DNA from: Clostridiales bacterium | GTDB taxonomy: Bacteria > Bacillota > Clostridia > Christensenellales > Aristaeellaceae | DNA: 61,162 bases | Reading direction: 5' to 3' | NCBI GenBank assembly: GCA_004557125.1 | Contig: SFET01000009.1 | Location: 1-61,162, forward strand | Part shown: in pieces, positions 49,504 to 57,575 of the stretch | How the letters are laid out: every line of letters starts with the position of its first letter | How positions within the stretch are numbered: position 1 is the stretch's first letter | The notes under the pieces: model-generated | Databases searched by the model: none | What the model saw: the letters and a program-made list of their open reading frames with translations, nothing else | What the model was told of the DNA's origin: nothing | Made by a program: the position numbers and the translations under genes

Positions 49504-51579
49504 TTACACAAGTTGAAGCGCGACCAGGATCAGGTCGATCAGCTTGATGAAGATAAACGGCGCGGCCAGTCCGCCCAGGCCATAGACCAGCAGGTTGTGG
49601 CTCAGCAGCTTCTTCGCCGGAACCTCGCGGTACTTGACGCCCTTCAGCGCCAGTGGGATCAGCGCGATGATGATCAGCGCGTTGTAGATGATGGCGGAGA
49701 GAATCGCGCTCTCCGGGCTGTGCAGCTTCATGATGTTCAGCGCCTGCAGTCCGGGGAAGAGGCCGATGAACATGGCGGGGATGATGGCGAAGTACTTCGC
49801 CACATCGTTGGCGATGGAGAAGGTGGTCAGGCTGCCGCGGGTCATCAGCAGCTGCTTGCCGATGCGCACCACGTCGATCAGCTTGGTGGGCGAGGAATCC
49901 AGATCCACCATATTGCCGGCCTCCTTGGCTGCCTGCGTGCCGCTGTTCATGGCCACGGCCACATCGGCCTGTGCCAGCGCGGGCGCGTCGTTGGTGCCGT
50001 CGCCGGTCATGGCAACCAGATGGCCCTTCTTCTGGAAGTCGCGGATCATTTCCAGCTTGCCCTCCGGCGTCGCCTCGGCCAGGAAGTCGTCCACGCCGGC
50101 CTCGGCGGCGATGGCGGCGGCGGTCAGGGGATTGTCGCCGGTAATCATGATGGTCTTGATGCCCATCTTGCGCAGGTCGGCGAACTTCTCCTTCACGCCC
50201 TGTTTGATGATGTCCTTGAGTTCAATCACGCCCAGCACCTGCGCGTTCTTTGCCACCACCAGCGGCGTACCGCCCTTTTCGGCAATGCTGCGCACCAAAC
50301 GGTCGCAGGCGTCGGGGTAGGTTCCGTGCTGGTTCACGACGTAGGCGCGAATCGCCTCCGCCGCGCCCTTGCGGATTTCCACGCCGCCGGGAAGGTTCAC
50401 GCCGCTCATGCGCGTCTTTGCGGTGAAGGGCACGAACTCGGCGTGCATGTTTTCCATATCCCGTCCGCGCAGGCCGAATTGCTCCTTGGCCAGAACCACG
50501 ATGGAACGGCCCTCCGGCGTCTCATCTGCCAACGAGGAGAGCTGCGCCGCATCGGCCATCTGCTCCGGCGTCACGCCGTCCATGGGATAGAACTTCGACG
50601 CCTGACGGTTGCCCAGGGTAATGGTGCCGGTCTTGTCCAGCAGCAGCACGTCTACGTCTCCGGCAGCTTCAATCGCGCGTCCGCTCATGGCCAGCACATT
50701 GGCCTGATTCAGGCGACTCATGCCCGCGATGCCGATGGCGGACAGCAGCGCGCCGATGGTGGTCGGGGCCAGGCAGACCAGCAGTGCCACCAGCGCGGTC
50801 ACGCTGGACGGATTCGCCATGAAGTACTGCCTTGCATCAAAGTCGGAGAAGGCGTACAGCGAGACGGTGACCAGCAGGAAGATGATGGTCAGCGCCACCA
50901 GCAGAATCTGAAGCGCGATTTCGTTCGGGGTCTTTTTGCGGGACGCACCCTCGACCATGGCGATCATCTTGTCCAGAAAGCTCTCGCCGGTGTCGCAGGT
51001 CACCTTGATCACCAGCCAGTCGGACACCACGGTGGTGCCGCCGGTGACGGCGCTGCGATCTCCGCCGCTTTCGCGGATGACCGGCGCGGATTCGCCGGTG
51101 ATGGCGCTCTCATCCACGCTGGCCACGCCCTCGATGACCTCGCCGTCGGCAGGAATCTGCTCTCCGGCCTTCACGATCACGATGTCACCCTTCTTCAGCA
51201 GCGCCGAAGCGACCTTCGTGATCTTGTCCTTTTCGTTGATAGAAGGAATCTTGTGGGCCTCCACGTCGCGCTTGGCTGCGCGCAGCGCGTCGGCCTGGGC
51301 CTTGCCGCGTCCCTCGGCGATGGCCTCGGCGAAGTTAGCGAACAGGCAGGTGAACCACAGTATGACCGCGATGGCCAGGATAAAGCCCGCGCTCAGCCCC
51401 GCATCCTTTACGCCGAACAGCGCGCAGACGAACAGGAGGCTCGTCAGGATGGCGGAAACATAGACCAGAAACATCACCGGATTCTTGATCTGCACGCGGG
51501 GATCGAGCTTGGCAAACGCATCGCCCACCGCCCGCAGCATCATCTTTTTATCCGAGAGATACGAAGGATTCTTTTTCAT
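49504..51579 (-). CDS. kdpB: KdpB, potassium-transporting P-type ATPase
   Basis: This 691-aa catalytic subunit of KdpFABC is at the normal length. The phosphorylation site is LLLDKTGTITLGN (Asp near residue 316). The actuator loop is SAITGESAPV (about 159-168). The nucleotide domain includes FTAKTRMSGV (family FSAQTRMSG), and the hinge is MTGDGTNDAPALAQAD (about 526-541). Seven membrane helices fit the family. The N-terminal Ser phosphorylated in other KdpB proteins lies in the TGES loop, which is present. It is transcribed after kdpA with a 24-bp gap. Confidence 0.95.
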   Translation of the reverse strand: MKKNPSYLSDKKMMLRAVGDAFAKLDPRVQIKNPVMFLVYVSAILTSLLFVCALFGVKDAGLSAGFILAIAVILWFTCLFANFAEAIAEGRGKAQADALRAAKRDVEAHKIPSINEKDKITKVASALLKKGDIVIVKAGEQIPADGEVIEGVASVDESAITGESAPVIRESGGDRSAVTGGTTVVSDWLVIKVTCDTGESFLDKMIAMVEGASRKKTPNEIALQILLVALTIIFLLVTVSLYAFSDFDARQYFMANPSSVTALVALLVCLAPTTIGALLSAIGIAGMSRLNQANVLAMSGRAIEAAGDVDVLLLDKTGTITLGNRQASKFYPMDGVTPEQMADAAQLSSLADETPEGRSIVVLAKEQFGLRGRDMENMHAEFVPFTAKTRMSGVNLPGGVEIRKGAAEAIRAYVVNQHGTYPDACDRLVRSIAEKGGTPLVVAKNAQVLGVIELKDIIKQGVKEKFADLRKMGIKTIMITGDNPLTAAAIAAEAGVDDFLAEATPEGKLEMIRDFQKKGHLVAMTGDGTNDAPALAQADVAVAMNSGTQAAKEAGNMVDLDSSPTKLIDVVRIGKQLLMTRGSLTTFSIANDVAKYFAIIPAMFIGLFPGLQALNIMKLHSPESAILSAIIYNALIIIALIPLALKGVKYREVPAKKLLSHNLLVYGLGGLAAPFIFIKLIDLILVALQLV

Positions 51580-51603
51580 AATCGCATCACCCTATCCTTT
51601 CCA

Positions 51604-53547
51604 TCAGCCCAGCATCAGGAAGTGCTCGGCAATCGGCCCCAGCGCCAGCGCCGGGAAGAAGCTGAGCGCGCCAATGAGCATTACGATGAAGATCAGCAGG
51701 AACACGAACATGCCGTTGCTGGTGGACAGCGTACCGGCGCTCTCTGCGATGTGCTTCTTCTCCACCATGGAGCCTGCGATGGCAAGCGTGGCCAGCAGCG
51801 GCACAAAGCGCGCAAAGATCATCACCAGACCGATGGAGACGTTGATAAACGGCGTGTTGGCATTGAAGCCCGCGAAGGCGGATCCATTGTTGCCCGCGCC
51901 GGAGGAATATGCATACAGGATTTCGGAGAAGCCGTGGGCGCCTGTGTTGTTCAGACTGGCCACCGTGGACGGCAGCAGGCTCGCAATGCCCGCGCCGATC
52001 AGACAGGCGACCGGCGTGGCCAGGCACACCAGCACGGCCATCTTCATCTCCCGCGCCTCGATCTTCTTGCCCAGGTATTCCGGCGTATGGCCCACCATCA
52101 GGCCCGCGATGAACACCGTCAGGATCACAAAGCCGATCATGCCGTACAGGCCGCAGCCAACGCCGCCGAACACGACCTCGCCCAGCTCCATCAGCAGCAT
52201 CGGCACCAGACCGCCCAGGGGCGTGTAGCTGTCGTGCATGGAATTGACCGAGCCGTTGGAAGCAGCCGTCGTCCAGGTCGCCCAGGTGACGGAGGTGGGG
52301 ATGCCGAAGCGGGTCTCCTTACCCTCCATGTTCACTGCGTTCGCAACCGCGCCATCCTGCGCAAGCTGCGGCGTGCCGGCCTGCTCGGAGACCGCGCAGC
52401 AACCCACGGCAATTGCCAGCAGAATGAACATCGCCAGGAAGATTGCCACTCCCTGCTTCTTGTCCTTCACGCCGTAACCGAACGCAAAGCAGCAGGCCAC
52501 GGGGATCAGAAGCAGCGCCAGCATCTCAAACAGGTTCGAGAGCGGCGTGGGGTTCTCCAGCGGATGCGCGGAGTTCAGTCCATTGTAGCCGCCGCCGTTG
52601 GTGCCCAGCTGCTTGATGGAGATCTGGCTGGAGGCGGGGCCCATGGGGATGTAACCCTTCGTGACGGAGACGTCCTTTTCAATGGTCGTGCCGTCAACCA
52701 GCACGGCGGAGGAGCCATCCTCCAGCGTCAGCGCGGTATCCGCAGGCAGCGCGACCCTCGTGCCATCCGGAAGTCCCGCTTCGCCGCTCATGAACATGAG
52801 CTGCGTGCCCTCCGCAAGGGAGACGTCCTCGCCTTCCGCATTCGTCGCAACCACGTCCTGCGCAAGCGCCGCCCGGTCGCCATCGGAGAGCGTCGCCTCC
52901 TGCGTGGCTTCAACGCCCTCCAGCAGCGTGTACTCCACATGGCCCGAGAAGTTCTGAATCACGCCCTGGGAGGTCTGCACCAGAGCAAACACCAGCGCCA
53001 GCGGAATCAGCAGGTAGACCACGCCGCGCACCATGTCCGTCCAGAAATTGCCGATGGTGTGCTGCTTTGTGCGGCGCAGGCCGCGAATCAGTGCGAACAG
53101 CACCGCCAGTCCCACCGCAGGCGTGACAAAGTTCTGCACGCACAGGCCCAGCATCTGGACGAAGTAGCTCAGCGTCGTCTCTCCGGAATAAGCCTGCCAG
53201 TTGGTGTTGGTCATGAAGGATGCAGCCGTGTTGAATCCCAGATGCCAGCTGGTGCCGTGCATTCCCTCCGGATTCAGCGGCAGGATGCCCTGCAGCAGCT
53301 GCATCGCCCAAAGGAGCAGGAAGCCGAACAGGTTGAACAGCACGCAAACCAGCGCGTACTTCTTCCAGCCCATGTCCTCGTTTTCATCGATGCACATGAT
53401 CCGGTAGATGCCCTTCTCCACCGGACGCAGAACGGGCGAGAGAAACACCCGGTCGCCGTTCATGACCTTGTACATGTATTTGCCGAGCGGCCAGCCAAGC
53501 GCTATCAGGAGCGCCAGATACAGGCCGTACTGAACCACAGCGTTCAT
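51604..53547 (-). CDS. kdpA: KdpA, potassium channel-like subunit, with an extra extracytoplasmic insert
   Basis: KdpA carries the potassium selectivity filter of the Kdp pump. It is 647 aa, about 90 longer than usual. The four filter loops are present: TNTNWQAYSG (about 113-122), GTNGGGYNGLNSAHP (about 315-329), SNGSVNSMHD (about 433) and GNNGSAFAGFNANTP (about 552). The additional length is an acidic segment at about residues 211-297, placed in an outer loop between QNFSGHVEYTLLEG and MGPASSQ. It contains GTQLMFMSGEAG and ALTLEDGSSAVLVDG, and probably forms a small beta domain. The start ATG directly abuts the kdpF stop. Confidence 0.94.
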   Translation of the reverse strand: MNAVVQYGLYLALLIALGWPLGKYMYKVMNGDRVFLSPVLRPVEKGIYRIMCIDENEDMGWKKYALVCVLFNLFGFLLLWAMQLLQGILPLNPEGMHGTSWHLGFNTAASFMTNTNWQAYSGETTLSYFVQMLGLCVQNFVTPAVGLAVLFALIRGLRRTKQHTIGNFWTDMVRGVVYLLIPLALVFALVQTSQGVIQNFSGHVEYTLLEGVEATQEATLSDGDRAALAQDVVATNAEGEDVSLAEGTQLMFMSGEAGLPDGTRVALPADTALTLEDGSSAVLVDGTTIEKDVSVTKGYIPMGPASSQISIKQLGTNGGGYNGLNSAHPLENPTPLSNLFEMLALLLIPVACCFAFGYGVKDKKQGVAIFLAMFILLAIAVGCCAVSEQAGTPQLAQDGAVANAVNMEGKETRFGIPTSVTWATWTTAASNGSVNSMHDSYTPLGGLVPMLLMELGEVVFGGVGCGLYGMIGFVILTVFIAGLMVGHTPEYLGKKIEAREMKMAVLVCLATPVACLIGAGIASLLPSTVASLNNTGAHGFSEILYAYSSGAGNNGSAFAGFNANTPFINVSIGLVMIFARFVPLLATLAIAGSMVEKKHIAESAGTLSTSNGMFVFLLIFIVMLIGALSFFPALALGPIAEHFLMLG

Positions 53548-53637
53548 TTACATGTCCTCCCCCTTAAACAGTACATAGATCAGGTAGACCAGCATTGCGA
53601 TAGAGACAACGCAGGTCAGCCCCAGAAGAATCTGCAT
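53548..53637 (-). CDS. kdpF: KdpF, small subunit of the Kdp pump
   Basis: This 29-aa single-helix protein (MQILLGLTCVVSIAMLVYLI, then YVLFKGEDM) is coded from the ATG at 53635-53637, with GAGG upstream. Its stop TAA touches the kdpA ATG. Position, size and the YLIYVLFK end are those of KdpF, which stabilises the complex in the membrane. Confidence 0.85.
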   Translation of the reverse strand: MQILLGLTCVVSIAMLVYLIYVLFKGEDM

Positions 53638-53971
53638 ACAAGCCTCGCTTTCCGCTGCCGCGCGCATTCGGCGCACATGCAGCCGCTTCACTTCATGCGT
53701 CGGAGCGGTACCGGCCCCTCCTCACGAGCGGGATCATTGTAGCGCCAATTCCATTAGAGCGCGCTTAAAGCTGGCTGAAGCGCATAAAGATTTTGCGAAT
53801 ATGGAGAATCTTAACCCTGGAACATCGACAAACACCCTTGAATGATGGAAGCCTGCGCCGCAAGTTGTTTGCAACGCAGGCTCTCCGGGGGAAAGACATA
53901 TGTCTGTATATATTTTTAGGGGATCGCCGTCCGTGATTTTCACGCACCCGATTGGAAATCATCGCACCATC
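53638..53971 (-). promoter_or_regulatory. Region upstream of kdpF: leader with hairpin, promoter not certain
   Basis: The 334 bp hold no gene. On the minus strand GCCTGCG and CGCAGGC (53881-53851) form an 11-bp stem with a bulge. Two copies of CTTTATGCGC/CTTTAAGCGC (53790-53781 and 53771-53762) follow, then TACAAT (53741-53736) with no proper -35. This would suit an activator-dependent kdp promoter. I saw no c-di-AMP riboswitch consensus. Confidence 0.35.
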
Positions 53972-54676
53972 TCACTCCGCGTCATCCGCCAGACGATAGC
54001 CCACGCCCACCTCGGTGAGGATATAGCGGGGCCGTGCGGGGCTCTTTTCGATCTTGCGGCGCAGACCTGCCGTCAGCGTGCGCAGCGCCTGGGTGTCCTG
54101 ACCGTAGTTTGCGCCCCAGAGCTGGCGCAATAGCTCGTTCGTCGTGACCACCTTGCCCTGATTCTTGAACAGGTACAAAAGCAGGTTGTACTCCATGGGC
54201 GTCAGGTGAATCTCCTGTTCGTTCAAAAACGCCATGTGTCTCTCCGCGTCCAGCTTCAGCGCACCGGACTGATACACCGTCTTTTCCTTTGCGCCGCCCT
54301 GACGGTACATGTGGCGCAGCGCCACCCGGATGCGCGCCAGCAGCTCGTTGGCAGAGAAGGGCTTGGTCAGGTAGTCATCCGCGCCGATGTCCAGCAGCGA
54401 CACCTTTTCCCGATCCTGATCCCGCGCGGAGACCACGATCACCGGCAGCTCCGACCACGATCGCAGCCGCCGCAGCACCTCCGTGCCGTCCAGGTCGGGC
54501 AGGCCCAGATCCAGCAGCATCAGATCCACTGGCTCCGCCGCAAGCAGACGCATGGCCTCCGCGGCGGTGTCCGCCGTGCGGCAGACGTAGCCATCGCCCT
54601 GCAATGCAAAGCAGATGAAGTTGCGAATCTGCGCATCATCCTCCACCACCAGAATCGTCTCATGCAGATTGTTCAT
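53972..54676 (-). CDS. KdpE-like OmpR-family response regulator
   Basis: This 234-aa response regulator starts at the ATG at 54674-54676 (SD GGAGGAC). The longer open frame upstream lies within the kinase gene. The receiver domain has VVEDDAQIR, phospho-Asp in LLDLGLPDLDG (about residue 55) and TKPFSANELLARI. The winged-helix domain (about 135-230) has HLTPMEYNLLLYLFKNQGKV and YILTEVGVGYRL. It overlaps the kinase gene by 17 bp. It is closely similar to the KdpE at the other end of the kdp operon, so two paralogous regulators flank kdpFABC. Its targets may include kdpF just downstream and the trk operon. Confidence 0.92.
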   Translation of the reverse strand: MNNLHETILVVEDDAQIRNFICFALQGDGYVCRTADTAAEAMRLLAAEPVDLMLLDLGLPDLDGTEVLRRLRSWSELPVIVVSARDQDREKVSLLDIGADDYLTKPFSANELLARIRVALRHMYRQGGAKEKTVYQSGALKLDAERHMAFLNEQEIHLTPMEYNLLLYLFKNQGKVVTTNELLRQLWGANYGQDTQALRTLTAGLRRKIEKSPARPRYILTEVGVGYRLADDAE

Positions 54677-56174
54677 TCTTCTTGTCCTCCATGGGCAGGG
54701 TAAACGTGAATTCCGCGCCGCCGCCCTCCCGATTTTTCGCGGTGATGCTTCCGCCGTGGGCCCTTGCGATGGCATCGCAGATGGAAAGGCCCAGTCCAAT
54801 GCCCCGCTTTGCGTCCGCGCGGCGGCTCTGGGACGTGTAGAAGCGCTCGAACAGATGCGGCAGATCCTCCGCGCGGATGCCCTCGCCCCGATCCTGCACG
54901 TGAAACACGGCGAAGCCGTCCTTCTCCTCCACGCAGATTTTGATTTCTCCGCCCACCGGCGTGTGCTTGACGGCATTGTCCAGCAGGTTGATGAGCATCT
55001 GTTCGATCAGCTTTGCGTCCATGGGCGCCAGCATCAGCGCATCCGGCAGCTCCGCGTCGATTTCGTATTCCGGCGCGCGGCGCTCCATCTGCCCAAGGGC
55101 GCTGCCGACGATCTCCTCCACGGCCTCGGGCTGCTTGTGGATGTGCAGACTTCCGTCCTCCAGACGGGTCAGGCTCAGGATGTTCTCTACCAGCGCGCGC
55201 AGCCAGTCCGCGTCGCTCCAGATCTCCTTTGCCAGTGTATAGCGTCGGTCTGAGGACTCCGACAGATCCCGAATCATCTCGCTGGTACCCATGATGCCGG
55301 ACAGTGGCGTGCGCAGATCGTGGGAGATGGCGCGCAGAAGGTTGCTGCGGTAGCGCTCCTGACGGCTCTCCTCCCGGTAGCGCTGCTGAGCCTGCGCCGC
55401 GTTGAGGCGGTCGATGGCCATAGCCACCGATTCCAGCATGGAGCGCAGCAGCTGCTGCTGGTGATCGCTCAGCGGCGCACCCTCCCGGGGCAATCTGACC
55501 ACACCCAGAATCTGTTCGCGCCCGTACACCGGCCACTCGATGAACTCCGCCGACTCCACATGATCGCCCCGCAGGTATTCCAGCCGGTGCGCCACCCCGT
55601 CGCGGGGATCCAGCTCCCGATGTACCACGCCGCCCGACGCATACTGCAAAAAGGTCTTTTCCGGCACGCCCCGAACGAAGGCGAGGAAGGCCGCCTGGCA
55701 GGAGAAGGTTCGGCTGACGCTCTCCACGGCCACCGCGTCGATCTCCTCCAGACTCTGCGCGTCGGACAGGCGGTTGGTCAGTTCGTAGAGCGCCTGCGTC
55801 TCCTGCGCGCGCTCCGTTGCCTCGCGGGCGCTCTTCTTCACGCGGGCGGTCAGGGCGCTGGTGATCAGCGAGGTGAACATCATGATGGCGAAGGTGATCA
55901 GATAGCTGGTGTCGCTGACCGCAAAGGTAAAGCGCGGATCGGTGAAGAAGTAGTTGAAGGCGAAGGTGGCGATCACCGAGGCCGCAAGGCCATAGTAGAG
56001 CCCGTGGGTAAAGCGGGCCACCAGCAGCACCGCCGCCACATACACCAGCACGATGTTGGTCTCCGGGAATCCGATCGCATCAAAGAGAACCCCGATGGTG
56101 GTTGCCGCCAGCAGAAACAGCGGAATCATCAGCATATCCTGCCATCGAATCGTCTTGCGTTCCATGCGCATCAT
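54660..56174 (-). CDS. KdpD-like histidine kinase lacking the KdpD and Usp domains
   Basis: This 504-aa membrane histidine kinase corresponds to the C-terminal half of KdpD. I chose the ATG at 56172-56174 (AGGAG 9 nt upstream); the in-frame ATG nine bases earlier touches the SD. It has four membrane helices of the DUF4118 type (about residues 12-100, with FAFNYFFTDPRFTFAVSD), a coiled region, a GAF domain (about 135-255), HisKA with RAISHDLRTPLSG (about 285) and HATPase with LLDNAVKHT and RGIGLGLSICDAIA. It lacks the ATP-binding KdpD and Usp domains that sense potassium or c-di-AMP. It probably senses a different signal and phosphorylates the adjacent regulator. Confidence 0.92.
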   Translation of the reverse strand: MMRMERKTIRWQDMLMIPLFLLAATTIGVLFDAIGFPETNIVLVYVAAVLLVARFTHGLYYGLAASVIATFAFNYFFTDPRFTFAVSDTSYLITFAIMMFTSLITSALTARVKKSAREATERAQETQALYELTNRLSDAQSLEEIDAVAVESVSRTFSCQAAFLAFVRGVPEKTFLQYASGGVVHRELDPRDGVAHRLEYLRGDHVESAEFIEWPVYGREQILGVVRLPREGAPLSDHQQQLLRSMLESVAMAIDRLNAAQAQQRYREESRQERYRSNLLRAISHDLRTPLSGIMGTSEMIRDLSESSDRRYTLAKEIWSDADWLRALVENILSLTRLEDGSLHIHKQPEAVEEIVGSALGQMERRAPEYEIDAELPDALMLAPMDAKLIEQMLINLLDNAVKHTPVGGEIKICVEEKDGFAVFHVQDRGEGIRAEDLPHLFERFYTSQSRRADAKRGIGLGLSICDAIARAHGGSITAKNREGGGAEFTFTLPMEDKKNEQSA

Positions 56175-56208
56175 GTCGTTCATCTCCTGTTTTCCCGTTT
56201 TCGCAATC

Positions 56209-56237
56209 AGTATAGGCACAGAATGTGCATTCCGCAA
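56209..56237 (-). promoter_or_regulatory. Promoter of the second KdpDE-like pair with an internal palindrome
   Basis: On the minus strand TTGCGG (56237-56232), 17 bp, TATACT (56214-56209). The spacer contains GCACAGAATGTGC (56216-56228), an inverted repeat with 5-bp arms that could be an operator. Confidence 0.65.
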
Positions 56238-56289
56238 GCATCTTTAGGGCGATTTAACAGGCTGCATTCGGATTTCTCGGATAACGTGA

Positions 56290-56318
56290 TTGCAGCGTCC
56301 GGTCATCGGATGTATAAT
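56290..56318 (+). promoter_or_regulatory. Promoter of the corA-like gene
   Basis: TTGCAG (56290-56295), 17 bp, TATAAT (56313-56318). It is divergent from the two-component promoter, about 50 bp apart. Confidence 0.78.
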
Positions 56319-56341
56319 CGCAGGGATTGGAGGCGTTGCGC

Positions 56342-57253
56342 ATGTACTATCGAATTGGAGAGACCCTCTCACCGGTGGAGCGTGTGGGAATTACGGAATG
56401 GAGCGCCATCGCCGCGGTGCTGCGCCCGGAGGAGCTGGCGGATGCGGCGTTGCCGCCGGAGCTGCTGCCTCCGGAGAACATGCGCAAGATAGAGAGCATC
56501 CGTAGCTGTCATCTTACGCTGGAGCGAAGCCGCATCCTCGGCGAGCTGCACATTCCGGCCCGTCCGCAGCGCGCGGCGCGGCATGTGATCTTCGTCTGGT
56601 GGAAGGACTGCCTGCTGTTCCTCGATCCGGACGGCGTCGCCGGGGAGTGCGTGGAACGGGTGCTGGCCATGCGCCCGCACCACGCCGACGGCGCGGACGA
56701 TCTGCTGATGGACTTCTTTCTGGCGCTGATTCTGGAGGAGCCTGCAAGCATCCAGCAGTTGGAGGAGCGCATCTTTGGCCTCGAGCAGGCGGTGCTGGAC
56801 AACAAAACGGAGAGGTTCATCAACCAGATGAGCGTGCTGCGCAGGGAGCTGAACCAGCGAAGCCGCTACTATGCCCAGCTGCGCAATCTGACCAACACCC
56901 TGCAGGAGAACGCGGGCGACCTGCTGGACGCTTGCAGTCAGAGTCGGCTGCAATATGTGTTGCGCCGTCTGGACAGCCTTTGCGAGGAGGCGGAGATGCT
57001 GCGTGAGTACGCCAGCCAAGTGAGCAGCGAGTATCAGGCACAGGTGGACATCGCCCAGAACCGCATCATGAAGATCCTGACCGTCGTGACCACGGTCTGC
57101 ATGCCGCTTTCACTGATCGCCGGATGGTACGGCATGAACTTCATGAACATGCCGGAGCTTCACTGGGCATACGGCTATCCGGCGGTGATCGCGCTGAGCG
57201 CGCTGGTGGTGGGCGGCTGCATTCTGTACTTCAGGGAAAAGCATCTCTGGTGA
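56342..57253 (+). CDS. CorA-family divalent cation channel
   Basis: This 303-aa magnesium/cobalt (or zinc) transporter starts at the ATG at 56342 with GGAGG 8 nt upstream. A soluble N-terminal domain (about 1-165) is followed by a long helix (about 170-240) and two membrane helices at the end (about 246-266 and 276-296). The pore signature YGMNFMNMPE (about 264-273) contains GMN, with the acidic MPEL loop. It is divergently transcribed from the two-component genes. The N-terminal domain is less conserved than in classic CorA, so it may be of the less-studied MIT group. Confidence 0.9.
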   Translation: MYYRIGETLSPVERVGITEWSAIAAVLRPEELADAALPPELLPPENMRKIESIRSCHLTLERSRILGELHIPARPQRAARHVIFVWWKDCLLFLDPDGVAGECVERVLAMRPHHADGADDLLMDFFLALILEEPASIQQLEERIFGLEQAVLDNKTERFINQMSVLRRELNQRSRYYAQLRNLTNTLQENAGDLLDACSQSRLQYVLRRLDSLCEEAEMLREYASQVSSEYQAQVDIAQNRIMKILTVVTTVCMPLSLIAGWYGMNFMNMPELHWAYGYPAVIALSALVVGGCILYFREKHLW

Positions 57254-57354
57254 GCATTTTAATGGAACCCCATCGGGCTGGGCGGAACCTTCATCCCATC
57301 TACATGCGCATTGTGATAGAATGAATGCGTACCCGGGAAAGGAGGGTGTCCAGT

Positions 57355-57564
57355 ATGAAGAAACATTGGAATCGCTGTCAGTTTCACCGCTCGGATACTG
57401 TCTTGAATGAATCGTCCGCCTCTGTACGCGATTGGATCGATGCCGATCTGTGGCTGCGCAGAAGCCCCGGACTCCGCCTGATTGCCAGCACGCTGTGGGT
57501 CGCCTCGATCCCCTGTGCAGCCATTATTCTGCTTGCACGAGTCGCTGCGTGGGTATTCGCCTGA
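57355..57564 (+). CDS. Small membrane protein of 69 aa, unknown
   Basis: The ATG at 57355 has AAAGGAGGG upstream. The protein is basic at the N-terminus (MKKHWNRCQFHRSD), followed by ESSASVRDWIDADLWLRRSP and one hydrophobic helix (about residues 45-69). It ends at the membrane helix (VAAWVFA), with no cytosolic tail. It lies between corA and the convergent trkH gene. No family recognised. An extended -10 (TGATAGAAT) about 35 bp upstream suggests its own promoter. Confidence 0.65.
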   Translation: MKKHWNRCQFHRSDTVLNESSASVRDWIDADLWLRRSPGLRLIASTLWVASIPCAAIILLARVAAWVFA

Positions 57565-57575
57565 TCCACAAGCCT

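Noticed and set aside
49432..53742. A 1,436-codon open frame on the plus strand opposite kdpB and kdpA
   Set aside because: It is the mirror of GC-rich, strongly biased coding on the other strand. Its product is His/Gln/Arg-rich with no domains, while the minus strand gives perfect KdpA and KdpB.
53638..53971. c-di-AMP (ydaO-type) riboswitch before kdpF
   Set aside because: Such a switch is common upstream of kdp in Firmicutes, but the conserved segments are not found here; only a simple hairpin is visible.
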